This document shows, piece after piece, positions 1 through 5,745 of a stretch of DNA of 5,745 nucleotides. Numbering within the stretch: position 1 is the stretch's first letter; each line of letters begins with the position of its first letter. This stretch comes from Nitrospirota bacterium (GTDB taxonomy: Bacteria; Nitrospirota; Nitrospiria; Nitrospirales; UBA8639). The position numbers and the translations under genes are program-made. The stretch is taken from assembly GCA_003228495.1 (NCBI GenBank), contig QIDY01000375.1:1-5745 (forward strand). The letters run 5' to 3'. Below the pieces are notes generated by a model. It saw nothing but the letters and a program-made list of their open reading frames with translations. It did no database searches and had not been told where the DNA came from.

Positions 1-182
1 CGGCCCTTGTTGATCGCGTTCAACAACACTTGGCTCTCCTGCAACCTCACCTGTCTGTCCGCAATGAGGTTCCTCTGCGCCGTGTCGGAAAACCCGGCCC
101 TGATATTCTGTTCGGCAAACTGGTTCTGGAACGCCTGTTGCGTCAGCTTCGCCAATGTCCCTGTGTTCTGTTGATGTGGCAT
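1..182 (-). CDS. N-terminus of a Gln-rich protein, probable internal virion protein (3' end outside window)
   Basis: Reading from the ATG at 182 gives 60 whole codons with no stop before the window edge. The peptide starts MPHQQNTGTLAKL and continues with glutamine-rich, heptad-like helical sequence (QQAFQNQFAEQN at 15-26; RQVRLQESQVLLNAINKG at 43-60). Eleven of the 60 residues are glutamine. This composition is typical of internal virion or ejection proteins of podoviruses, and the gene follows one of the same type after a 17-base gap. The only upstream signal is AGGA two bases before the ATG, which is close; there is no alternative start before the upstream stop. It was too short for routine detection, but it fits the operon spacing and continues the same strand without a gap. 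Function is inferred from composition and context only. Confidence 0.7.
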   Translation of the reverse strand, partial: MPHQQNTGTLAKLTQQAFQNQFAEQNIRAGFSDTAQRNLIADRQVRLQESQVLLNAINKG

Positions 183-199
183 CGTCCTATATTTTAAGG

Positions 200-1177
200 T
201 TACTGCACTGCTTGGTACGCTGCCACCGATCCCGCCGCACTGGCCCCAGCCGCCGCTGCGTCCGCCGCCGTCGTGTTGGCAACCCTTGTCCCCGTCCTTG
301 TTGCAGCGGTGTTCTGTTGCCCGAGGAATTCTGCGTTGAACAGTTGCGCCGCACCCGGATCGGGTTCAGCCCGTATGTTCGCGGCGTTCTGCAATGCCTG
401 GGTTGTCAATAGCTCGCCTGTCACACGTTGGTTCGCTGTGAGTGATGTGAATGGTAGGATCTGGTCGGCCCTCGCGAAGTTGGGCGTCTGGCTGACCGAT
501 GACTGCAAAGTGTTCTGGAATTGCGAGAACATATTGAACCCGGTCTCCATTGCGTTCAGCCTTGTCAACCCGAGGTCTTTCAACGTGGCGTTGAATGCTG
601 TCCCCGGTGTGCCGAGTGACCCGGCTATACTCGCCCTATCAGAGACAACGTCCGCGACATCCTGGAACGGTAATCTTCCGAACAGGAGATCGGTAGTCAC
701 GTTCTGTGCTTGGTTTGATTGAACCTGGAACTGTGGGTTCAGGGTATTGATCCGTTCAAGGTTCAATCTCAGTGTCTCGTCGGAGAACTGCTGGTTGATC
801 TGCCCGGTGAAATCCAATGCCGCCGGGAGCCCTTGCCCTCCGATTTGGGCTACATTCTTGCTAAGTGCCTCGTCAACTGGTATCGGGTCTATGGCCTCCG
901 CCTTGGTGCCGAAAATATCATCCACACCGAACTGCCCAAGGAAATTCCCCCCAATCGCCTGCCCGATCAGCCGTTGTCTCGCTACCTCCTGTGCATTGGC
1001 CGAGTCAACCCTGTTTTGTATCTTGATCTTTTCCCGTTTTGTCTCCGAAGTTGACTTGATCGCGCCGGAGGCCGCCACTGCCGCAATGGCAAGGTAAAAA
1101 TATATACACTGGGTATATTCATCCGGTGCTTGGTAGAACAAAACCGATTCTATAAATGAAAATAATAGTTCGATCAT
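200..1177 (-). CDS. Putative internal virion / DNA-ejection protein with N-terminal membrane segment
   Basis: The 325-residue product has a hydrophobic N-terminus: residues 2-15 are largely apolar, and CIYFYLAIAAVAASGAI (24-40) is a good membrane segment. A charged helical stretch follows (41-72, KREKIKIQNRVDSANAQEVA), then a Gln/Asn/Ala/Leu-rich body with few charges and a C-terminal low-complexity tail (300-325) that is mostly alanine. Membrane segment, amphipathic Gln/Ala-rich helices and position before another Gln-rich gene fit the small internal core or ejection proteins of podoviruses (T7 gp14-like in type). That is inference from composition and location; I see no diagnostic motif. 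The ATG overlaps the upstream TGA as ATGA and is preceded by AAAGGGGA, supporting this start; the next Met is residue 210. The first 23 codons are notably AT-rich compared with the rest of the gene. Confidence 0.78.
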   Translation of the reverse strand: MIELLFSFIESVLFYQAPDEYTQCIYFYLAIAAVAASGAIKSTSETKREKIKIQNRVDSANAQEVARQRLIGQAIGGNFLGQFGVDDIFGTKAEAIDPIPVDEALSKNVAQIGGQGLPAALDFTGQINQQFSDETLRLNLERINTLNPQFQVQSNQAQNVTTDLLFGRLPFQDVADVVSDRASIAGSLGTPGTAFNATLKDLGLTRLNAMETGFNMFSQFQNTLQSSVSQTPNFARADQILPFTSLTANQRVTGELLTTQALQNAANIRAEPDPGAAQLFNAEFLGQQNTAATRTGTRVANTTAADAAAAGASAAGSVAAYQAVQ

Positions 1178-1680
1178 AAATCCCCTTTCAGTTTTTTCAG
1201 GAACACAGGGTCAAAGTCATATTCAAGTGACTCCCGTTGCACATTCATATTCAACATCATTTCAACTTTATCAGCTTCAAAGGGAAGCTCAGATATCGAT
1301 TCCCAAATTTTCGCCACAGTGGAGGTAAGAAACAGTTTATCAAACTGCACCACCATATCACAACCAGCGGCGTATTCGTCCGTCATTGAAACCATGTAGG
1401 CAAACGCATCTTCGTCAACCGTGTCATAAATCGCTTCGATACTGTCAAAAACATCATCTTCATCACGATCAATATAAACACTGTAATCGGCATCCATATC
1501 CCCGTATTCAGGAGCCAAAAGGTGTGATCCTGACTGCCCGGTATGTTTATATGTCATCTTTGGAACATGGGTGTTGCAATCAACCGGCTCATGGACACAG
1601 CAAATATCCGGGCAGAGATTCAGCACCGACGCTATCCATGCGGTTCCGGAACGTGGGAGTGCAGCGACAGAAAAGTTCAT
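1174..1680 (-). CDS. Compact PAPS-dependent sulfotransferase-like protein
   Basis: This 168-residue protein has both cofactor signatures of sulfotransferases. PRSGTAW (9-15) matches the P-loop-like 5'-phosphosulfate-binding motif (family form PRSGTTW). YIDRDEDDVFDSI (69-81) matches the 3'-phosphate-binding segment, with Arg72 and Ser80 spaced eight residues apart as in classical cytosolic sulfotransferases. HEP (30-32) follows the P-loop as in several bacterial and phage members, MVVQFDKLF (109-117) resembles the 'vvryEdL' strand, and a final helix region follows, so the domain looks short but complete (usual length 250-300). The family transfers sulfate from PAPS to a hydroxyl or amine; the acceptor here is unknown. 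The gene overlaps both neighbours by ATGA and has a strong Shine-Dalgarno. GC is about 45% (216 of 480 bases over 1201-1680), lower than the flanking genes, suggesting separate acquisition. An inactive relative remains possible. Confidence 0.83.
   Translation of the reverse strand: MNFSVAALPRSGTAWIASVLNLCPDICCVHEPVDCNTHVPKMTYKHTGQSGSHLLAPEYGDMDADYSVYIDRDEDDVFDSIEAIYDTVDEDAFAYMVSMTDEYAAGCDMVVQFDKLFLTSTVAKIWESISELPFEADKVEMMLNMNVQRESLEYDFDPVFLKKLKGDL
1181..1188 (-). promoter_or_regulatory. Ribosome binding site of the putative internal virion protein gene
   Basis: On the minus strand AAAGGGGA ends three bases before the ATG at 1177, inside the end of the sulfotransferase gene. Together with the ATGA overlap it supports this ATG as the true start. 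Confidence 0.6.
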
Positions 1681-2717
1681 CTAAAACTCCTTCCCCGATA
1701 TCTATTTGTACCGTATCTATGGTTCATTGAAAATTGTTTAGTACTTAGCCCGCTTTTGTTTATCGGCCCATGGCTCATATTGACGCTGGAAACGGTTGCC
1801 TTACCCCTGTGACGGCTTTTCTCGCCGAAAAGGTAGAACTTGGCATTGGCCGCGTGTGCAGACGCCTTGGCCTCGTACTGGACATCTGCCTGGGTATTGT
1901 CGTTATACCTGAAAAACCTCGCCAGTTCCTCGATAGCCAGCCGATTGTCTGTCTCGATCACATCCGTATCGAAATAGAGTGGCATGAACCGTCTGGACGC
2001 CTTCACAAGAACCTGGTCGCCACAACATACTCCCGTTATCTTCATCCTTCGGTATGACGGGACAACCATGTTAGGCGGGTACTCTGAAAGAATTCTCCCT
2101 TCCCCATCCGCGACAATCACTGCCCCAACTAGGTCGGGCGGAAGCACCACCCCGCCCCTCGGTTTGATCCTCATCACCTCCCTTGAGGTGCAGACATAAT
2201 CAAGCGACAACATAATTTCGTCACTGAACTCCTGCCCGCTAGAATCCGTGTACCGGACAATAACCGTTTTACCCACATCGGCTTTGTCCTTTGCGATGAA
2301 CTTGACTTTCATGCAGGAGCCACACGGGGAAAGCTCCCTCTCGGTCGGGAAAAAGTTCTCAATATCCCAAATCGCAAACTCACATGGGCAGGTGGACTGT
2401 ACCCCCACCCTGTATTCCCGCCATTTATCGAACATCTTAATTGGAATATCATTTTTCCAGATTGCCTCAACTGTCTCATATTCATCCGGCAACGTGATTC
2501 CCAAAAATGTCTCTTTGCAATTACAATCCAACGGGAATTCCTCGACCATGAAACATTCCTCGCCATCAAGGAATAATGGAATATCCTGGTAGAGAAGATA
2601 CAAATGCTGCCTGATCCGGTTGGCAAGCTCGATGAGTTCGCAACGGTTGTGCGCAACGGTCTTGCCCGAGGGTTTCTCGATCCACTGCAACATTTGGCTC
2701 ATCGTGGCATATCCCAT
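1677..2717 (-). CDS. Unrecognised phage protein with paired cysteines and basic C-terminus
   Basis: I do not recognise this 346-residue protein. It opens with a helical region (about 6-45), then a mixed beta region with 11 cysteines at 26, 55, 65, 67, 110, 112, 132, 135, 176, 231 and 232, several in close pairs (CNC, CPC, CGSC, CC). A predicted helical stretch rich in Ala and Asp/Glu (about 253-298) precedes a basic tail: residues 300-346 contain 11 Lys/Arg and no Asp/Glu. Position in a tail gene array suggests a virion or assembly component; the cysteines could bind metal or form disulfides, and the tail could touch DNA. The ATG at 2717 comes one base after the upstream TGA. A second in-frame ATG at 2702 has GGGA nine bases upstream and is an equally plausible start, five residues shorter. 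The 3' end overlaps the sulfotransferase start by four bases. Confidence 0.78.
   Translation of the reverse strand: MGYATMSQMLQWIEKPSGKTVAHNRCELIELANRIRQHLYLLYQDIPLFLDGEECFMVEEFPLDCNCKETFLGITLPDEYETVEAIWKNDIPIKMFDKWREYRVGVQSTCPCEFAIWDIENFFPTERELSPCGSCMKVKFIAKDKADVGKTVIVRYTDSSGQEFSDEIMLSLDYVCTSREVMRIKPRGGVVLPPDLVGAVIVADGEGRILSEYPPNMVVPSYRRMKITGVCCGDQVLVKASRRFMPLYFDTDVIETDNRLAIEELARFFRYNDNTQADVQYEAKASAHAANAKFYLFGEKSRHRGKATVSSVNMSHGPINKSGLSTKQFSMNHRYGTNRYRGRSFR
1687..1694 (-). promoter_or_regulatory. Ribosome binding site of the sulfotransferase gene
   Basis: On the minus strand GGAAGGAG lies six bases before the ATG at 1680. It is the strongest Shine-Dalgarno in the window and lies inside the 3' end of the preceding gene. 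It fixes the start and suggests efficient initiation in addition to ATGA coupling. Confidence 0.8.
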
Positions 2718-2718
2718 A

Positions 2719-3255
2719 TCAAACTTGGTTGGTTATTTCGATTATCTTCACTTCAACCTGGACACCTGAAAGATCAAGATACCTGATCGCAAGGTCATTG
2801 GCATCAGAAAGCTGCTGGAACCACCTGGCTCCTGTAAGCGGCGAGGTTTTATAAGTAATGGTATAGAAATAATTGGTTGTCGCAAGGTTATGGCTGTAGG
2901 TGATCACCTGGTCATTGGATGAGATCGTGTCACTCTTGATGAACATCTTCAACTGGGTGGACGGCAAAACCGTGTGGTCATCCACCCATTTCCCGGTTGA
3001 GGAATCATAGCGTTTGATCGTGCCAATGATCGCCCCGGTTGCATCAGTCTCGATCCATATTTTAAGTTTGCTGTTCGGTTCATCCGGGGAGAAAACAACT
3101 TCACCCAATTCATCGCTCTGGATAAATCCCTGTATCCTCCTTGTGATCTCGGCCATCACCTTATCCGAGACGCAATCGCTGCCACCTTTTACGGTGTAAT
3201 CGAATGCGACGTTGCTCTCACCCGATGTATTGGTTGTTGTCGTTACGTGTGCCAT
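2719..3255 (-). CDS. Small beta-rich virion protein, possible tail appendage or adaptor
   Basis: The 178-residue product is not confidently recognised. It starts with a Thr/Ser-rich stretch (4-14), then has a helix-like segment (about 30-45) and a series of short beta-type segments: KLKIWIE (63-69), GTIKRYDSSTGKW (78-90), and a final region (116-178) containing ITYSHNLATTNYFYTITY and ending in a hydrophobic alternating strand VQVEVKIIEI. This all-beta C-terminal arrangement is typical of small phage tail-fibre or tail-adaptor domains, and the position directly after the putative nozzle gene fits that. Only one cysteine is present, unlike both neighbours. The start ATG is 11 bases after the upstream stop and has a weak AAGAGAG purine tract just before it; no other good start is near. 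The gene is well supported; the function is inference from location and strand pattern. Confidence 0.75.
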   Translation of the reverse strand: MAHVTTTTNTSGESNVAFDYTVKGGSDCVSDKVMAEITRRIQGFIQSDELGEVVFSPDEPNSKLKIWIETDATGAIIGTIKRYDSSTGKWVDDHTVLPSTQLKMFIKSDTISSNDQVITYSHNLATTNYFYTITYKTSPLTGARWFQQLSDANDLAIRYLDLSGVQVEVKIIEITNQV

Positions 3256-3266
3256 ACTCTCTTATT

Positions 3267-5144
3267 TTAACACATTTCCTCCCACCTGTCCTCATTGAAA
3301 CTGTACTCAAAATCAGAATACTGACAATCAACCCTGTGCTCAACACATTTTCTTGGACATTTAGTGCTTCCGGCAACGTCATCAGAGCCCTCATCGGGAT
3401 CGCCTACATTCACCTTGAGCTTGAACCCCTCGATTGAAGCCACTCCACGCCACTGGATCAATATCTGTAGTTTCCTGGATAGTTTGACCGCAAGCGGGAC
3501 TTCGCCAAGGTTCAATTCAATTTCCTGCGGGCAGAAATCAAGCAAATCACATTCGTCGTCCCCTTCGCAACAGGGCTCGGAACGGACGCACTCAGCTCCC
3601 TGTCTCCAGAACGTCCAGTTCTGGCACTCTGAGTTCCTTGCGGAAACCCTCCAATCAAGCAGCCCCTCGACCGCAGCCAAATACAGAATGCCGATTGTAT
3701 GGTTGCCTCTACTGAAAAGGCTCTTGCCGACAAGCATTTTTGTTATCAACTGGCAACTGATACGGCTCTCACTGCCATCCTCAAGAATATCATTTTTCAG
3801 GTTACGCGAGAACTCAACCACCCGGTTTTTGTCGTCTGCGCCACGGGAAACCATGTACATCCTGTCTCTGCCGTTGAACACCCCGTTCACCATCTGGATC
3901 GGGCTTTCTATCTCAGGAGGGAAGGTATGGAGCCCTTCCCATGCCTTTTTTGTCTCCGCTGTCGAGACAGGAGAAAAATTCAGTGACACAATCCCCCTGC
4001 TACCACGGAACCGTCCTTTTACCCATGGATCAACAGTGAGATACAACCGTCTGTCAGTCGCCCATTTCGCTACTGACGTAAACCCCACAAACGCTTCGTA
4101 ATCATTATCAAGCCATGTCTTCACTTCCTCGGAAACCGGGTTGAGCGGGTTTCCCAATAACTGGCTCTCTCCACGGGCGGATCTCAATGATTGCAGTCCG
4201 TGCCGTGAACGGAAGAATTGATCGCCGTCATAAATCGCAATCGCATACGGGCCACGCGCACCGGTTTCAAGCAGGACGTGTTTCACAAGCGGCAACCCCT
4301 GCCAGTTCTGCCTTGGGAACACATTGATATTCAGGCTGAATATCCCGTCCTCGCAATGGAGCATCAAATCACCGTGGCCATGCTGGGTATCCCTTAACGG
4401 CAAGATCGCGATGGCGACAATATTACCCATACTTGATGGCGGAGCGAACGCGCTTCCTTCCGCCCAATAGACCTGCTCGGTCATATCGAGAATGTTGGAT
4501 GCGTTGGTGAGATTTAGTTTATGGATTATGTCACCGACAAGGGCTTGCCTCGCGTTTATCACCTGGACAATCCGCCCATGGGCATAAGCCCCGACCGTCG
4601 CGCCATTGGCAAGCTCGGAATTAGGTTTGTCAACGATATCAAGCCCCTTGCTGAAAACCGGATCAGCGAACCCATCCCAAATCCATGTGTCAGCCTGACC
4701 ATCCTGGACAATCGCATAATTCTCTGCCTGGAACCAAAACGCAGTGTGAAGATTCTCGTCCCCGTCCGGTAATCCCTTGACTTCCTCCACAGAAACCGAG
4801 TTGCTCCGTGGCTGGACTTCCTTTGGCACTATCTGGAACCGTTTCCCGCCAACCGAAGCCATTATTCTGGATAGATCGACCGAGAAACTTATCGCACTCT
4901 GTCCCTTGGACGGGTTATAGAAAATCGCACCCTGGAAGTTCCCGTTCTGGAAGCTATCCATATCCTCTACCGTTGTATCGACAAATGGAAGAACCTTCAC
5001 GCCCTTTCGTGTAGTCGGTCGCTGGTTGTCAAGCTGCACATTCACAGCACGGGAATACTGCGAGTCAGGCACGTTAGCCGGATTCAATGCCCCGTTCATA
5101 CCTCCGGCGGCGAATGAGAGTGTGATTGTTTCAAGCTCGGGCAT
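3267..5144 (-). CDS. Putative tail nozzle/stabilisation protein, beta-propeller type, with Cys-rich C-terminus
   Basis: This 625-residue protein is probably a virion tail component. The N-terminus follows the pattern of podoviral tail proteins such as T7 gp12 and P22 gp10: GGMN (14-17), then PD (26-27), an Asn (35) and RKG (46-48), like the usual 'GG.n....p..l.d.....N......RpG' opening. Later segments fit propeller blades: YAIVQDG (143-149) with WIWDG (154-158), and GARGPYAIAIYDGDQFFRS (296-314) followed by HGLQSL. The last 119 residues hold 10 of its 12 cysteines (507, 519, 525, 526, 532, 538, 596, 600, 607, 625), including the final residue. The ATG at 5144 is the only ordinary start, since an in-frame TAG lies seven codons upstream. 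It has no clear Shine-Dalgarno and sits inside the preceding gene, so translation is probably coupled. Virion tail role is likely; the exact structural position is inference. Confidence 0.82.
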   Translation of the reverse strand: MPELETITLSFAAGGMNGALNPANVPDSQYSRAVNVQLDNQRPTTRKGVKVLPFVDTTVEDMDSFQNGNFQGAIFYNPSKGQSAISFSVDLSRIMASVGGKRFQIVPKEVQPRSNSVSVEEVKGLPDGDENLHTAFWFQAENYAIVQDGQADTWIWDGFADPVFSKGLDIVDKPNSELANGATVGAYAHGRIVQVINARQALVGDIIHKLNLTNASNILDMTEQVYWAEGSAFAPPSSMGNIVAIAILPLRDTQHGHGDLMLHCEDGIFSLNINVFPRQNWQGLPLVKHVLLETGARGPYAIAIYDGDQFFRSRHGLQSLRSARGESQLLGNPLNPVSEEVKTWLDNDYEAFVGFTSVAKWATDRRLYLTVDPWVKGRFRGSRGIVSLNFSPVSTAETKKAWEGLHTFPPEIESPIQMVNGVFNGRDRMYMVSRGADDKNRVVEFSRNLKNDILEDGSESRISCQLITKMLVGKSLFSRGNHTIGILYLAAVEGLLDWRVSARNSECQNWTFWRQGAECVRSEPCCEGDDECDLLDFCPQEIELNLGEVPLAVKLSRKLQILIQWRGVASIEGFKLKVNVGDPDEGSDDVAGSTKCPRKCVEHRVDCQYSDFEYSFNEDRWEEMC

Positions 5145-5745
5145 TTGATTTCGATCTTTTGACTATGCAATCCGCCACACTACCGTCCGAACACCCGTGG
5201 TGTATGACGCACTGCGGGTCTACCCAATCGAGGTTGCGGATATTAGTCTTGTCCCCGGTCTGTAAAAACAACCCGGTTGGCGCAGAGTATTTCTGGAAAT
5301 ATTTCTCGCTTAGATAGAAATCAAACGGGTAATCATCTGGAATAGGAGCTACATCGAGATTGAGCTTGTCATAGCAATCCCATTTATAGGCCGCGTTACC
5401 ATTGAAACACCATCCTGTGAACTTGTCGTTCGTCACCCACACAGGCTGGGCGAGGATAGCGCATTGTTTCCTTCCAAGCTCCCATGAGATCCGTTCTATC
5501 GCCTGGCCGTTCAAGAACGTCACATCTGAGTCCAGGAAGATAAAGTCATCCTTGTTTTTAAAACACATCTTCGCCACCTCCATAAAAGCCCTGTTCGCAC
5601 TAACCGGATTACCTTGGGGAACATCAAGGGTCAGATTCCTGAACCCGTCCATCACCGATCCATCTGTGCCGACAAAGATAAACTTCTTGGTGTCGTTACC
5701 TGTCGCCGCCGCCGATTCCAGCAGTTTTTTAGCAATATGAACCGA
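5131..5745 (-). CDS. GT-A-fold glycosyltransferase-like protein (5' end outside window)
   Basis: The reading frame is open to the window edge, giving the last 204 residues; the true start lies beyond position 5745, and the internal GTG at 5655 should not be taken as the start. A beta strand ending in GTDG (about residues 22-29) is followed by a helix containing NRAF (51-54) and then by DFIFLDSDV (67-75). The DSD at 72-74 (bases 5524-5532) is in the right place for the DxD metal and nucleotide-sugar motif of GT-A enzymes. The C-terminus carries HHGCSDGS (182-189), the kind of late histidine motif seen in phage-encoded glycosyltransferases. By family the role would be sugar transfer from a nucleotide-sugar to an unknown acceptor. 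Seven cysteines occur in 204 residues. Its stop codon lies 14 bases inside the next gene, so the two are probably cotranscribed. The glycosyltransferase fold is a motif-based call; donor, acceptor and activity are unknown. Confidence 0.8.
   Translation of the reverse strand, partial: SVHIAKKLLESAAATGNDTKKFIFVGTDGSVMDGFRNLTLDVPQGNPVSANRAFMEVAKMCFKNKDDFIFLDSDVTFLNGQAIERISWELGRKQCAILAQPVWVTNDKFTGWCFNGNAAYKWDCYDKLNLDVAPIPDDYPFDFYLSEKYFQKYSAPTGLFLQTGDKTNIRNLDWVDPQCVIHHGCSDGSVADCIVKRSKSNARA

Larger units (their letters stand above)
1100..1740. other. AT-rich island covering the sulfotransferase gene and its junctions
   Basis: By direct counting, 1141-1200 has 17 G/C in 60 (28%), 1201-1680 has 216 in 480 (45%) and 1681-1740 has 20 in 60 (33%). 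Outside, 1741-1800 has 31 in 60, and two lines at 301-420 have about 59%. The low-GC stretch includes the last roughly 20 codons of the upstream gene and the first roughly 25 of the downstream gene. The pattern suggests that the sulfotransferase gene and short flanks have a different history from the virion genes. No direct repeats or integrase gene mark the edges. Confidence 0.6.

Noticed and set aside
717..768. Nine-base inverted repeat GATTGAACC / GGTTCAATC with a 34-base loop
   Set aside because: It lies within coding sequence, has a long loop and no partner copies; likely chance.
273..1097. Several plus-strand open frames opposite the putative ejection protein gene
   Set aside because: High GC and few stops on the opposite strand explain them; products are Arg/Cys/Pro/Ser-rich without motifs and mutually overlapping.
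1681..1760. AT-rich stretch upstream of the sulfotransferase that might hold a promoter
   Set aside because: No -35/-10 pair with proper spacing could be identified; the stretch is coding for the upstream protein.
2175..2190. Perfect six-base inverted repeat CACCTC-CCTT-GAGGTG
   Set aside because: It lies mid-gene, has a short stem and no following T-run, so it is not a terminator; a stem of this size is expected by chance in the window.
2309..2656. Alternative minus-strand open frame inside the 346-residue gene, and a similar one at 3512-3733
   Set aside because: Both are nested in another frame of longer, better supported genes and have basic, low-information translations.
3364..4101. Long plus-strand open frame (245 codons) opposite the tail gene
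   Set aside because: It is antisense to a well-supported gene with recognisable motifs, its translation is a Ser/Pro/Thr-rich mixture with no domain, and it has no convincing ribosome site.

Overview
The window looks like part of the virion-structure (late) region of a tailed double-stranded DNA bacteriophage, most likely a short-tailed (podovirus-like) environmental phage. The evidence is a gapless array of genes on one strand (minus), gaps of 1-17 bases or overlaps of 4-14 bases between them, proteins with phage tail and ejection-protein character, and no bacterial housekeeping gene, tRNA or rRNA. I cannot name a phage genus or host; GC of roughly 45-59% and the protein style fit a phage of Gram-negative bacteria, but that is inference.

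Read in the direction of transcription (from 5745 down to 1), the order is: (1) the 3' part of a GT-A-type glycosyltransferase-like gene; (2) a 625-residue protein with features of a beta-propeller tail protein (T7 gp12 nozzle or P22 gp10-like), carrying a cysteine-rich C-terminal region; (3) a 178-residue beta-rich protein, possibly a small tail appendage or adaptor; (4) a 346-residue unrecognised protein with paired cysteines and a strongly basic C-terminus; (5) a compact 168-residue PAPS-type sulfotransferase-like protein with both cofactor-binding motifs; (6) a 325-residue Ala/Gln-rich protein with an N-terminal membrane segment, probably an internal virion or DNA-ejection protein; (7) the 5' end of another Gln-rich protein, probably a second internal virion protein.

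The most interesting aspect is two possible modification enzymes, a glycosyltransferase and a sulfotransferase, inside what is otherwise a virion gene set. The sulfotransferase gene joins both neighbours by four-base ATGA overlaps, yet it lies in a clear AT-rich island (about 45% GC in the gene, about 30% in the sequence just outside it, against roughly 50-59% elsewhere). This suggests a cargo gene acquired between two structural genes and then tightly coupled to them. The shared operon raises the possibility that the phage decorates a virion protein or the host surface with sugar and sulfate; this is a hypothesis, not something the sequence proves. No promoter, terminator, repeat array, CRISPR or mobile element could be supported, and no gene-free stretch exceeds 17 bases.
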